Positions 22,877 through 30,652 of a stretch of 37,943 nt of DNA are shown piece after piece. Made by a program: the position numbers and the translations under genes. The number at the start of each line of letters is the position of its first letter. Position 1 is the first letter of the stretch. A model generated the notes under the pieces. The model had not been told where the DNA came from. It saw only the letters and a list, made by a program, of their open reading frames with translations, and did no database searches. The DNA comes from a virus. The DNA is taken from positions 1 to 37,943 of the IMG/VR virus record IMGVR_UViG_3300019776_000558, one strand, 5' to 3'.

Positions 22877-23554
22877 TTACTCCTGGGAGATGATGGCCTT
22901 GCCGGATGCGACATCGCTGATGAGTGCCACGTTCTTGGCGCCCACTGCAGCATCGTATTCAGCCTGCGTGATGATCCTGGCACCAGCCGGGACGTTGGAA
23001 GGGCCGCCGCCACCAGGGCCACGGGGTTGGGTGGAGGAGACTAGTTCGGGGCGTTCCTTGAGCCATTTCCCCACGTACTCGTCCACGGTACGCTCGGCAC
23101 CGAAGGCGTCAACGAAGTAGGGCGAACCATCCTCGCGGAACTTGACCGAGGCCATGTGGATCCCGGCCAGGTCGTCGGGGCGCAGCGCCTTGCCCTTCGA
23201 GAGGGCATCCTTGATGGCCGCCTGGGCCTTCGAGGAACGAGCCGAGGTCTCGGCATCTGTGCGCAGCTTGCGCTCGTTCTCCAGTTCACCTTCGACCCGC
23301 TTGAGACGGGCCTCCAGCTCCGGATCAACCTTCCCCTTCGACTGGGTGGACTTGGACCGGTGAGCCTCCAGGGCTCCATCCAGGTCTTCCGTCGCGGGAT
23401 CGATGCCCAGGTACTCGCCAAGGGACTTCGCCCGGGTGCGGTACTTGGCCGCCTCCCTGTTAAGCTCGGTCTCCCTGGCCTTCACCACGGCAACGAATTC
23501 GGAACCACCCTCCAGGCCATCCAGGGCCTTGAGGGCATCAGCGAAAGTCGGCAT
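22877..23554 (-). CDS. Scaffolding protein, 225 aa
   Basis: The ATG at 23554 has AAGGAG seven bases upstream. The protein is strongly charged and helical with a coiled coil (LEARLKRVEGELENERKLR), then a Gly/Pro-rich hinge (PRGPGGGGPSNVPAG) and a short C-terminal domain likely to bind the coat protein. Position directly before the coat gene and this layout mark it as the internal scaffold. It follows one of the two-block late elements. Confidence 0.8.
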   Translation of the reverse strand: MPTFADALKALDGLEGGSEFVAVVKARETELNREAAKYRTRAKSLGEYLGIDPATEDLDGALEAHRSKSTQSKGKVDPELEARLKRVEGELENERKLRTDAETSARSSKAQAAIKDALSKGKALRPDDLAGIHMASVKFREDGSPYFVDAFGAERTVDEYVGKWLKERPELVSSTQPRGPGGGGPSNVPAGARIITQAEYDAAVGAKNVALISDVASGKAIISQE

Positions 23555-23576
23555 ATCGGGTCTCCTTCATGCCCAG

Positions 23577-23615
23577 AAGATGGGGGCACGAAGGTCTCCG
23601 AAAATGTCCTGAATT
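23577..23615 (-). promoter_or_regulatory. Two-block late element, copy 3 (AATTCAGGAC-N23-CATCTT)
   Basis: On the minus strand AATTCAGGAC (23615-23606), exactly 23 bases, CATCTT (23582-23577), then 22 bases to the scaffold ATG. The CATCTT lies in the loop of a TGCCC/GGGCA hairpin. The TAA of the upstream 71-aa gene forms the 5' edge of the element. Confidence 0.75.
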
Positions 23616-23829
23616 ACTTCGCCGGGAAGAGCATTCCGAAGAGGGCAGAGTCAGCCGCAGGGCTCATGCGGAACTGGATCCCACGATCTCCGTTGATCGG
23701 TTTCCGGTGGTCAGATCGTCCCTCGATGATCTTGCTTGGGACGCCATCAGGGAACGCCGAACACTTCCAGCCTTCACCTTCGAAGGCATGCTCACAGAAG
23801 TAACACATCGGTGGGTATTGACTGCTCAT
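23614..23829 (-). CDS. Conserved-type CxxC phage protein, 71 aa
   Basis: ATG at 23829, overlapping the MuF stop (ATGA). It has CYFCEH (Cys9, Cys12), then KCSAFPDGVPSKI with Cys23 and a His, and later NGDRGIQF. The pattern C-x2-C ... C-x-A-F-P-D-G-(I/V)-P ... G-D-x-G-I-x-F recurs in small phage head-module proteins. It probably binds a metal. Its role in the virion or packaging is unknown. Confidence 0.65.
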   Translation of the reverse strand: MSSQYPPMCYFCEHAFEGEGWKCSAFPDGVPSKIIEGRSDHRKPINGDRGIQFRMSPAADSALFGMLFPAK

Positions 23830-25808
23830 GGTGTCCCGTTCAGCTTGAAGATACGCCTCTTGAGCCCTTCTGCAAACTCTCTCGCCACTCCGGACCCAAA
23901 TGCCTCTGCCCAGCCCTCAGCAATCCCTTCCGTGATGCCACCCTTCTCGGCATATCCGGAAACCGCCTGGGCCACTCCTCGCGCTCTCGCTTCGTTCCAC
24001 AACTTGATGACCTCAGTATCCGAACGCAACCCAAGGAGCGCGTCAATCTGGTGCCCAAGTTCATGCGCCACGGTTCCTTCTACTCCCACGACCTTGCCTG
24101 CAGCAGACCACTTCCCTTGACCCGTGGAAAGCTCATCCATGGCAAGGGTCTTCTCGTAGGTCTTCCCGTAGAAATCGGCGTTGAAAGAAATGCCATGGAA
24201 GCCATTGTACCGCTTCACCCTCGAGTCCGCAGAGAAAGCCTTCGTGCGATTACTGATGTCGCCCCAGAAGGCCTTCCGGATCGAGGCCTCGGAGTAGTTC
24301 TCAGCCTTGCGAGCAGCCTTAGCCAGCTTGACGTGCTCCTGCGACGACCCAACGAACTGCAGGCCACTCCGAAGATCTGGGAACATGTCTAGATGCTCCT
24401 TGAGGACCTTGTTGATCCCGTTCGCCGCGTCGATGTGGAGCCCCTTGTAGCTCACGTGATCCGCCAGTTTGTTGTCCCGAGCCCATTGCTCAGCTTCTTT
24501 GATAGACTTCGCGGGGATGAACTCCACGACTTTTCGAACGGGGTGTGCAGCCTTCTCTTGAACCACCTTCGCCGCGCCGCTGGCCACGGGCGCCGCCACG
24601 CCAGGCACCAGCTGGAGATCCGGTTGCCACTTCTTCACGCCCATGACCACGGCACGAGCCCCCGGGGACATCCCGGATGACACCGCACCGTCATAGTGCC
24701 GAAGGTCACCCTTCCAGCTTGCCCCGCCCTTGAAGCCTTGCGCTCCCTTGATGGTCAGCAGTCGCTTGCGCTGACTCTCGGTCATGCCGTTCAACGCCGC
24801 CTTGCCGCCGGCCTCCACGTTGTCGCGCTCGGCAGGAACCATCCCCACGAAAACCTTGCTCTGCGGGCAGTGGCAGTGCGGGTGCGCCGGGTAACGGGGC
24901 CACTTGGCCTTCGGGTACACGCCGGGGCCCATGCCGTAAAGATCCGCCGTGTGGTTGAAGTCGCAGATGTCGAAGACCTTGTGCGAGGTGGAGAGGTTCC
25001 ACTTGATGCCCACCACGTCGGGATCGTCCATGCACTGGGCATGGAAGCCCTGCCCCCAGGCGCGGGCCGCTTCGGTGCGCTGGATGCGGGAAGCGTGATA
25101 TCGGGCCTTCTCCTCGGTGGCGGTCTGCACCAGGCGGTCGAGGCCCTTGGTCAGCCCCTTCTCGAGCCTGTCGGCCATCTGCCCGTAAGCGGCCCGGAGT
25201 GGCCCCGTGGCCAGGCGGTCGGCATAGGCCCGCAGGCGCTTGGCGTCCTGCTGGAGCTGGGCGAAATCCTCGGGCGTGAGCACCTTCCGGGCCTGGTCGG
25301 CAAGGTCCTGCAGGTCCTTCGGAAGTTCCGAGAGCTTGGCCTGCTTGATCGCCCCGCCGAAGCCGTAGCCGTCGTAGATCCGGCGCTGGGTGTCCCAGGT
25401 GCTGGCCTTGGCGTCCACGCCGTCCTTGATCGCCTTCACGATCTCGGCGCGCATGGCCTGGTCCGTGCCGTGCAGGCGCGTCGAGAGGGTCATCCCGCTG
25501 TCGTCCCACACGCTGGAAAGGGCTGTCGCCTTGAGCCCAGCGAAGGCCTCGGACGGAGCTGCCGAGACGGAAGGCCAGATGCCGTATCCCACGCACACGG
25601 ACTGGACCACGGCGGTCGCCACGGTATCCCGGACGGCCTGCGCCATGCCCACCGCCTCCATCCCTGATCGAACCGCCTGCTCCGGGTCCTCCCCGTTCGC
25701 GACAGCAGCAGCCACGGCGCGGGCGACCTGGGCGGCCAGGCGCACCGTCCGGGCACTCTGTCCAGCCAAGAGCCGGTCCAGCTCCTTCCGCGCGGCGGCG
25801 TCATCCAT
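23826..25808 (-). CDS. MuF-type head morphogenesis protein fused to a zincin-like peptidase, 660 aa
   Basis: Residues about 1-320 form the Mu gpF-like minor head protein: RTEAARA at 244-250, SHKVFDICDF at 275-284 and the terminal HPHCHC cluster at 309-314. The extra C-terminal half (about 420-660) ends in a zincin motif HELGH (582-586) followed by EGIAEGWAEAF (627-637), whose Glu can be the third zinc ligand. MuF proteins of temperate phages often carry C-terminal effector domains delivered or used with the capsid. The start overlaps the portal stop by one base (TGATG). Confidence 0.8.
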   Translation of the reverse strand: MDDAAARKELDRLLAGQSARTVRLAAQVARAVAAAVANGEDPEQAVRSGMEAVGMAQAVRDTVATAVVQSVCVGYGIWPSVSAAPSEAFAGLKATALSSVWDDSGMTLSTRLHGTDQAMRAEIVKAIKDGVDAKASTWDTQRRIYDGYGFGGAIKQAKLSELPKDLQDLADQARKVLTPEDFAQLQQDAKRLRAYADRLATGPLRAAYGQMADRLEKGLTKGLDRLVQTATEEKARYHASRIQRTEAARAWGQGFHAQCMDDPDVVGIKWNLSTSHKVFDICDFNHTADLYGMGPGVYPKAKWPRYPAHPHCHCPQSKVFVGMVPAERDNVEAGGKAALNGMTESQRKRLLTIKGAQGFKGGASWKGDLRHYDGAVSSGMSPGARAVVMGVKKWQPDLQLVPGVAAPVASGAAKVVQEKAAHPVRKVVEFIPAKSIKEAEQWARDNKLADHVSYKGLHIDAANGINKVLKEHLDMFPDLRSGLQFVGSSQEHVKLAKAARKAENYSEASIRKAFWGDISNRTKAFSADSRVKRYNGFHGISFNADFYGKTYEKTLAMDELSTGQGKWSAAGKVVGVEGTVAHELGHQIDALLGLRSDTEVIKLWNEARARGVAQAVSGYAEKGGITEGIAEGWAEAFGSGVAREFAEGLKRRIFKLNGTP

Positions 25809-27238
25809 CAGGCGGCGGAGTTCCCGTCAGCGGTGGTCTGGTCCTGCACCTGGCCGTCCTGCGAGGGAGGGGTATTCGTGGCATCGATTGCCGCCTGATC
25901 CAGGGCGTCCCGCAGCTCCTCCAGGCGTTCCTGGTCGTCTTCCAGCAGGATCGCCCCGATGCGCTCCAGGAGCCCGGCGCGCAAGGGCTCGGGCATCCCC
26001 TGGGCAAGCGTGGTGAAGGCGTCCATCAGGGGCTGGAGCATGGCCGACTCGTCCTGGAGGACGAAGTCCCGAGGGTAGCCCACCGAGTACTCCAGCGTCT
26101 CGTTCGTCCACCAGGACCACAGCGCAGCCACCTGCATCTCGGCCTTCTCCAACGTGGCGGCAAAGTCTCCCAGGGCAGTGTCCAGCGCCTCGCGATCGAT
26201 GCGCAGCGCAACGCCCGACATCACCGTCTGGACCTGCTGCGGGCTAGTTGTCCCCGTCTGGTGGGTCAGCAGCGCCATGCGGTAGATCTCACGCACCAGG
26301 CGGTCGATCTGCTCCATCAGGAGCTTGGCGGGGCCGTCCGGGGGCGCGATGAATGCCGGGGCGTGCTTCCCCTCCCCATCGAAACCCAGGGCGTTGTTCA
26401 CGCCGATGGTCAAACCCTCCAGGTTCTTGGCCGGGTAGAGCAGGATGGAGAAGGTCTGCGCACGGAACATCTCATCCAGCTCGCTGCAGAGGTTGAAGAG
26501 CCGGTGGCAGGCGCGGGCAATGGAGACGAACCCCGAGCGCGGAAGCTTGACGCCGCGCACCTTGGCCCCCGTGCAGATCTCGACCACAGGCGCGGTGGGG
26601 TACGCCTTGGGGAATTCTCCCGACTCCAGGGCCTCCCCCTTGTCGTTGGCCACGCTCCACCCCGAAGGCGTGAGGGTGCGGATCACAGGCCGATCCTCCC
26701 CTTCCCGGCTCTCCAGGTGGGAGATGGAGACCACGCGACCGAACCGGTCCCGCTTGAGGTCCACCACGTCCAGGGCCTCGACCCGGTAGATGTAGGGCTT
26801 GATCTTCAAGGCCTGGGCGCGGTTGGCCGGGGCGACCTCGGGCGCCGTGACCACTTGCCAGCACGCACCGTCCCGCTTGGCCGGCATGGCGGCCTCCCGC
26901 ATCACCTGGGCAAGGGAAGAACCTGCGCCGTCGGCATCTTCCGCGAAGGCGGCCCACAGTTCCTCCGCGCTCGAGGATACCACCTTACGCTCGGCTTCAC
27001 GCCGGAACAGCGGGGAAACGTGGGAGTCCACGACCGGGGCCATGTAGTTGAGGTAGTAGGCGACCTTGCGGCGGGCATTGTAGCTGTCCTCGTGCTCGCG
27101 CGGGTGCTTGACCAGGTAGGAGCCCACGCGGGTGTCCGCCTGGCCCTCGAGGGCGCCGTCCTGGGCGCCGAACTCGAAGCCACCGGTCCCGTAGTAGGAG
27201 TTGAAGAGCAATGGGAGGACGGTGGTTTCATTGGACAT
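25808..27238 (-). CDS. Portal protein, 476 aa
   Basis: The ATG at 27238 has a GGAGGT site formed by the end of the terminase gene. The protein has the size and order expected (large terminase, portal, MuF). Internal segments resemble DUF4055-type portals: YNARRKVAYYLNYMAPVVDS near the start, and ARACHRLFNLCSELDEMFRA, ALLTHQTGTTSPQQ and LEKAEMQVAALWSWW in the helical stem/wing region. It forms the dodecameric DNA gate and binds the terminase. Confidence 0.85.
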   Translation of the reverse strand: MSNETTVLPLLFNSYYGTGGFEFGAQDGALEGQADTRVGSYLVKHPREHEDSYNARRKVAYYLNYMAPVVDSHVSPLFRREAERKVVSSSAEELWAAFAEDADGAGSSLAQVMREAAMPAKRDGACWQVVTAPEVAPANRAQALKIKPYIYRVEALDVVDLKRDRFGRVVSISHLESREGEDRPVIRTLTPSGWSVANDKGEALESGEFPKAYPTAPVVEICTGAKVRGVKLPRSGFVSIARACHRLFNLCSELDEMFRAQTFSILLYPAKNLEGLTIGVNNALGFDGEGKHAPAFIAPPDGPAKLLMEQIDRLVREIYRMALLTHQTGTTSPQQVQTVMSGVALRIDREALDTALGDFAATLEKAEMQVAALWSWWTNETLEYSVGYPRDFVLQDESAMLQPLMDAFTTLAQGMPEPLRAGLLERIGAILLEDDQERLEELRDALDQAAIDATNTPPSQDGQVQDQTTADGNSAA

Positions 27239-27241
27239 GGA

Positions 27242-28471
27242 TTACCTCCGGATCTGCGCGGTGGTGGCTGCGGTCGGCTTGAACACGTTGAAGCACTCCC
27301 AGGCCGTCGAGCAGGCATCCACCTGGTCGTCGTGCTGGGTGCCGGGGAAGGACAGGAGCTCATCGAGGAAGGCGTCCGAGATGCCAGGCACCACGTGCAC
27401 CATGCCTTGCTCGAACCGGGCCGCAAGCGGGAAGAAGCGCGTGAGCTTGTCGCGCCCTCCCGGCTTGATGCCGCGCACCGGAAGCGTCGTGGTCCGCAGG
27501 AGCTCCTGCACCGCAGCGGCCTGGTACTGGACCTGCTCGATTCCGACCACGGAAGGAGACCAGCGCGAGGCCTCGGCCTGGATCATCTCCATGGACTCCC
27601 GGAACCCCATGCGGGCCCGGCGCACCGAGAGGATCCACACCTCCCCCGTCTGGCGATGCCGCCCCAGGGTCGCGACCGCCGTCCAGTCGGCCGTCTCCTT
27701 GGTTGAGATGGCGAGGTCCACGCCCACGACGATTTCCAGCTGGGAAAGCGGCGGAGGCTGGGTGAAGCGCAGCTGAGAGCGCTTGACCAGACCACCCTCG
27801 AAGTCGACGAACTCGGCCAGGTACTCCTGCCGGAAGACCAGCTCAGGGAGCTCCAGACGTGCAGCCTCGATCTCGTCCGGGGATAGGTAGGGGTTCGTGA
27901 CGCTGGGCATCCGCCACGACATCCATTCCCCCGAGTCCTGTTGCCCGCGGTCGAACAGCTCCCGAAAGAACGCTGCGCCGTCGTGCAGCGCCCTGGGCTT
28001 GGGTGTAGACGGGAACCAGGCGTCTCCCTGATAGTCCGAGAGGGTTGGGCGGATGGACTGCTCCCAAAGGGATCGCAGCTTGGGAACCATCGCCGCCTCA
28101 TCGATCACGACCCTTCGGTATGCACGGGATCGGGCTGGATCCGGAATGTCGAGCGTCCAGAACTCCAGAACGCCGCCGGTGATGAGCTCCAGCCGTTTCT
28201 GCTGGCTGTCCCGCCGTCGAGTCACAGGCGCCAAAGCCCTCTCCACGCGGCTCCAGGTCTCGTCGAGGATCTTGTAAGTCGGAGCGAACCAACCAACCGG
28301 GAAGCCCTCCAGAGCGGGCTGGGCGAACTCCCAGGTGCAGAACGCCGTCTTGCCGAACCGGCGCCCCAGGCAGGGGAGGTTGAACCGCCTCCGCTCTGCA
28401 TGGAGGATCTTCTGTCCATCATGCCAGACGGGAGGGCGAACCTTGATGCGGCGCTTACTGGCGACGGCCAA
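27242..28471 (-). CDS. Terminase large subunit, 409 aa
   Basis: The ATPase half has Walker A LGRRFGKT (35-42) and Walker B VVIDEAA (121-127). The nuclease half has the first Asp in VVGVDLAIS (Asp252), Glu312 in GIEQVQ and a HDDQVDA cluster (381-385). These are the RNase-H-like nuclease residues of large terminases. It pumps and cuts phage DNA. The start is a TTG at 28471 with GGGGGGA upstream; it overlaps the small subunit by 17 bases. No better ATG exists in frame. Confidence 0.92.
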   Translation of the reverse strand: MAVASKRRIKVRPPVWHDGQKILHAERRRFNLPCLGRRFGKTAFCTWEFAQPALEGFPVGWFAPTYKILDETWSRVERALAPVTRRRDSQQKRLELITGGVLEFWTLDIPDPARSRAYRRVVIDEAAMVPKLRSLWEQSIRPTLSDYQGDAWFPSTPKPRALHDGAAFFRELFDRGQQDSGEWMSWRMPSVTNPYLSPDEIEAARLELPELVFRQEYLAEFVDFEGGLVKRSQLRFTQPPPLSQLEIVVGVDLAISTKETADWTAVATLGRHRQTGEVWILSVRRARMGFRESMEMIQAEASRWSPSVVGIEQVQYQAAAVQELLRTTTLPVRGIKPGGRDKLTRFFPLAARFEQGMVHVVPGISDAFLDELLSFPGTQHDDQVDACSTAWECFNVFKPTAATTAQIRR

Positions 28472-28961
28472 CGACGTCCCCCCACTCGATCACAACCTCG
28501 TCACCCTCATCCTCGCGCTCCTCGAACATGCCCAGGTGGCGCCCCAAAAGCTCGAGGGCCTTGACCTTGTCGAAGCGCTTGAGCTTGATCGACCCTCCGT
28601 GCTGGGTGACCGTCTGGGAGACCTCCGCCACCTGCGCTGCCTCGTCGTCGGTCAGGGTCTCCGAGTTGATCAAGTCCACCCCATTGGGGCCCCAGGTCAT
28701 CACCTTCCGAGGATCTCCGAAGGCGACTCGTGCGAGCTCCTGGAGGACTCGCTCCCGGGTGATCTGGGCCCCGAGTGCGCGGGTCTTGGTTGCCGAGGCG
28801 ACAGCTTCCTGAACCTTCGCATACGTGAGCAGTCGGCTTGCAACCTGCGTGGCTGCCTTCGGGCTGTAGCCGGCTCTGATTGCAGCTTGCGTTGCGTTGA
28901 GATCGATCAGGTACTCCTGAACGAACCTCTTCTGCTTGGGAGAAAGACCGGCCGCGACCAT
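28455..28961 (-). CDS. Terminase small subunit (Terminase_2/XtmA family), 168 aa
   Basis: The N-terminal part is a textbook Terminase_2 DNA-binding domain: LSPKQKRFVQEYLIDLNATQ (residues 6-25), then AAIRAGYSPKAA. The middle has ERVLQELARVAFGDPRKV and the end KALELLGRHLGMFEE. It recognises the packaging site and feeds DNA to the large subunit. It is the first gene of the late leftward arm and begins six bases after the proximal block of late element copy 4. Confidence 0.92.
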   Translation of the reverse strand: MVAAGLSPKQKRFVQEYLIDLNATQAAIRAGYSPKAATQVASRLLTYAKVQEAVASATKTRALGAQITRERVLQELARVAFGDPRKVMTWGPNGVDLINSETLTDDEAAQVAEVSQTVTQHGGSIKLKRFDKVKALELLGRHLGMFEEREDEGDEVVIEWGDVVGRRQ

Positions 28962-28967
28962 GAGGAG

Positions 28968-29006
28968 AAGGTGCCGAGGCGGGCGTTTCGAGTGATGTCC
29001 TGAATT
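28968..29006 (-). promoter_or_regulatory. Two-block late element, copy 4 (AATTCAGGAC-N23-CACCTT)
   Basis: On the minus strand AATTCAGGAC (29006-28997), exactly 23 bases, then CACCTT (28973-28968), one base different from the other copies, and six bases to the terminase ATG. This copy lies at the head of the entire late arm. Confidence 0.7.
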
Positions 29007-29013
29007 TTCGAGA

Positions 29014-29351
29014 TTGGGACAGAATTCGGAGCGAAAGTTTCAGAACTCAATAGGGACGGTAGGGACAGCCAAACCAGAGCAAAAGTTTTGCGAAAACAGT
29101 TAGGGACAGCGGGACACACATGACCAAGCATTCATATCTGTCCCTATTGTCCCATATTGTCCCTATCTCGAAAAACGGCAGATAGGGACAGCTAAGTCCC
29201 GATGAAATAAGGGATCGCGCATGGTGTCCCTATTGTCCCTATTCTTTTCCTATGGCCTAGTACGTGTGCGCGCATACCTACGCGCGTACATGTGCACGCA
29301 CACACATGAGAGAGAGAGGAAGTTGATAGGGACGTTGAGGACATAGGGACA
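29014..29351. repeat. Cluster of about 13 ATAGGGACA-type repeats in both orientations
   Basis: Forward copies of TAGGGAC(A/G) begin at 29051, 29060, 29101, 29183, 29327 and 29344, with weaker GGGACA cores at 29014 and 29111. Reverse copies (TGTCCCTA) begin at 29139, 29158, 29225 and 29234, with an imperfect one at 29148. Neighbouring copies are spaced 9 or 10 bases, about one helical turn. The cluster lies between the divergent late and early arms, which suggests repressor/stoperator binding sites or replication iterons. Confidence 0.8.
29261..29308. other. Alternating purine-pyrimidine tract with possible Z-DNA potential
   Basis: Bases 29261-29277 and 29279-29308 alternate pyrimidine and purine almost without error (CG, CA and TG steps). 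A (GA)n run follows at 29308-29319. Such tracts melt or flip to Z-DNA under supercoiling. It sits inside the repeat cluster. Confidence 0.6.
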
Positions 29352-29436
29352 GCAGCTCTCGAAGAACTCCCTTGCCATCCGAGCTTCGCGGAGAGAAATT
29401 CAAGAAAGAGCGCATTTCATGTAGTCGCAAAATTGC

Positions 29437-29465
29437 TTGCGCCTTGCGATTTTAGCGGCTACAAT
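29437..29465 (+). promoter_or_regulatory. Sigma70-like promoter for the early rightward arm
   Basis: TTGCGC (29437-29442), a 17-base spacer, then TACAAT (29460-29465), with A/T-rich sequence directly after. Transcription would start near 29472 and reach the ATG at 29510, which has TGGAGG in front of it. Confidence 0.65.
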
Positions 29466-29471
29466 AAATAT

Positions 29472-29489
29472 GAGGCTGGCGCCGGCCTC
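29472..29489. promoter_or_regulatory. 18-bp near-perfect dyad at the predicted early start site (operator candidate)
   Basis: The two halves GAGGCTGGC and GCCGGCCTC are complementary at all but one position. The dyad overlaps the expected transcription start of the promoter at 29437-29465, so a bound protein would block it. The protein is unknown; the gene directly downstream encodes a DNA-binding protein and may control itself. Confidence 0.55.
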
Positions 29490-29509
29490 GCAAACCGCTG
29501 GAGGCATCC

Positions 29510-29809
29510 ATGCCTGACGAGAAGCCGAAGAGGCCACGCGGCCGCCCTGCATTGGGGGACGCGAAGCTCAAACCCATTCCTGTTCGATTCGATTCCATCG
29601 ACGGAGCTGCCCTGAAGGTGGCCGCAACGGAAGACGGGATCAGCGATGCGGAGTGGATCCGGCGAGTCGTCCACAAGGCGCTGGGTGCCAGAACCCCATT
29701 GCAAGGCGACCCCATATGCTCTTCGATGATTCCCTCCTCCTCACCGACTACCGATCCTACCAAGAAGCTTCAGGACTCCAAGCCTGTTCGATCTACCAAG
29801 CCCAAGTGA
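29510..29809 (+). CDS. AT-hook plus ribbon-helix-helix-like DNA-binding protein, 99 aa
   Basis: The N-terminus has KRPRGRPALG, an AT-hook core (RGRP). It is followed by a strand-helix-helix segment (PIPVRFDSIDGAALKVAATE, then ISDAEWIRRVVHKAL) typical of ribbon-helix-helix regulators. The last about 30 residues are a polar Ser/Pro/Lys tail. It is the first early gene, behind a promoter and dyad. It overlaps the integrase gene by 94 bases in another frame. Candidate roles are autoregulator, recombination directionality factor or hub-repeat binder. Confidence 0.7.
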   Translation: MPDEKPKRPRGRPALGDAKLKPIPVRFDSIDGAALKVAATEDGISDAEWIRRVVHKALGARTPLQGDPICSSMIPSSSPTTDPTKKLQDSKPVRSTKPK

Positions 29810-30606
29810 CCCTGCGCCGGGCATCCACCTGGCTGATCAACAAGCGCAAGACAACGCTTTCCAGCGCAACCCACATGGACCTGACCGACTACATGGCGTC
29901 GCGCATGCGAGAGCTGAAGGGATCGACAGCACGAAACCAATGGGGCGTCCTTGCTGCCATGTACCGCTGGCGCGAGCGCATAACCAATGGGCAGAGCCCC
30001 AACCCCATGGATCGCGTGCCACGGCCCAAGGCAAGCAGCACCCTACCCCGTGCCGTTAGCCCCCAGGACATCCGCCGCATCATTGAGAGCCCCTGCGAGT
30101 GGACCTGGCAAGGAGCGCGCGACCGCGCCTTCCTGCAGCTGCTCTACGAATCCGGCATGCGAGTTGGCGAGCTGGCCGCCGTGCAGGTGCAGGACATCGC
30201 CCTCCTGGAGCGCGAGATCACCCTCCGGCACACGAAGACCCGTCGTGAGCGCATCGCCCTCTACGGCGCCCAGGGCGCCCTCTGGCTGTCCAGGTGGCTC
30301 GAGAGGCGCGAGGAGGTCGCTCAGAGCGGCTCTGGGCCCTTGTGGGTGTGCAAGGACGGGCACAGCATGGGCGCCGCCTCCTGGAGCCGCCATATCGCCC
30401 GCCTGGGCAAGGAGTGCGGCGCCAAAGGCAAGGTGACCGCCCACGTCTTGCGCCACAGCTTCGCGACCCATCTGCTCGAGGCTGGCGCGGACCTCAGGAC
30501 CTTGCAGGAGCTCCTTGGCCATGCCTCGATCCAGATGACCCAGCGCTACACCGCGGTGGTCCCCGCCCGGAAGCGCGAGATCCGGGACCTTCTTCCGACT
30601 CTCTGA
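29716..30606 (+). CDS. Tyrosine recombinase/integrase (XerC/D-like), 296 aa
   Basis: The ATG at 29716 gives a Xer-sized protein: N-terminal core-binding domain (about 1-100) and catalytic domain. The active-site set is complete: Arg149 (GMRVGEL), Lys174, His243 and Arg246 (AHVLRHSFATHLL), His269 (LLGHAS) and the nucleophile Tyr278 (TQRYTA). It probably integrates the phage at an attachment site; attP may be the inverted repeat at 30766-30818. It overlaps the previous gene by 94 bases. Confidence 0.88.
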   Translation: MLFDDSLLLTDYRSYQEASGLQACSIYQAQVTLRRASTWLINKRKTTLSSATHMDLTDYMASRMRELKGSTARNQWGVLAAMYRWRERITNGQSPNPMDRVPRPKASSTLPRAVSPQDIRRIIESPCEWTWQGARDRAFLQLLYESGMRVGELAAVQVQDIALLEREITLRHTKTRRERIALYGAQGALWLSRWLERREEVAQSGSGPLWVCKDGHSMGAASWSRHIARLGKECGAKGKVTAHVLRHSFATHLLEAGADLRTLQELLGHASIQMTQRYTAVVPARKREIRDLLPTL

Positions 30607-30617
30607 CCGAAAAATGA

Positions 30618-30652
30618 AAGCCCCCTCCGGATTGCACGCCGGGAGGGGGCTT
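30618..30652 (+). terminator. GC-rich hairpin after the integrase
   Basis: Arms AAGCCCCCTCC and GGAGGGGGCTT enclose a loop of about 13 bases, 12 bases after the integrase stop. There is no clear U-tract, so termination may be partial or the hairpin may protect the transcript end. Confidence 0.6.

Noticed and set aside
29051-29351. Possible CRISPR array in the hub
   Set aside because: Repeats are only about 8-9 bases, occur in both orientations and are not separated by equal-length spacers; no cas genes are present.
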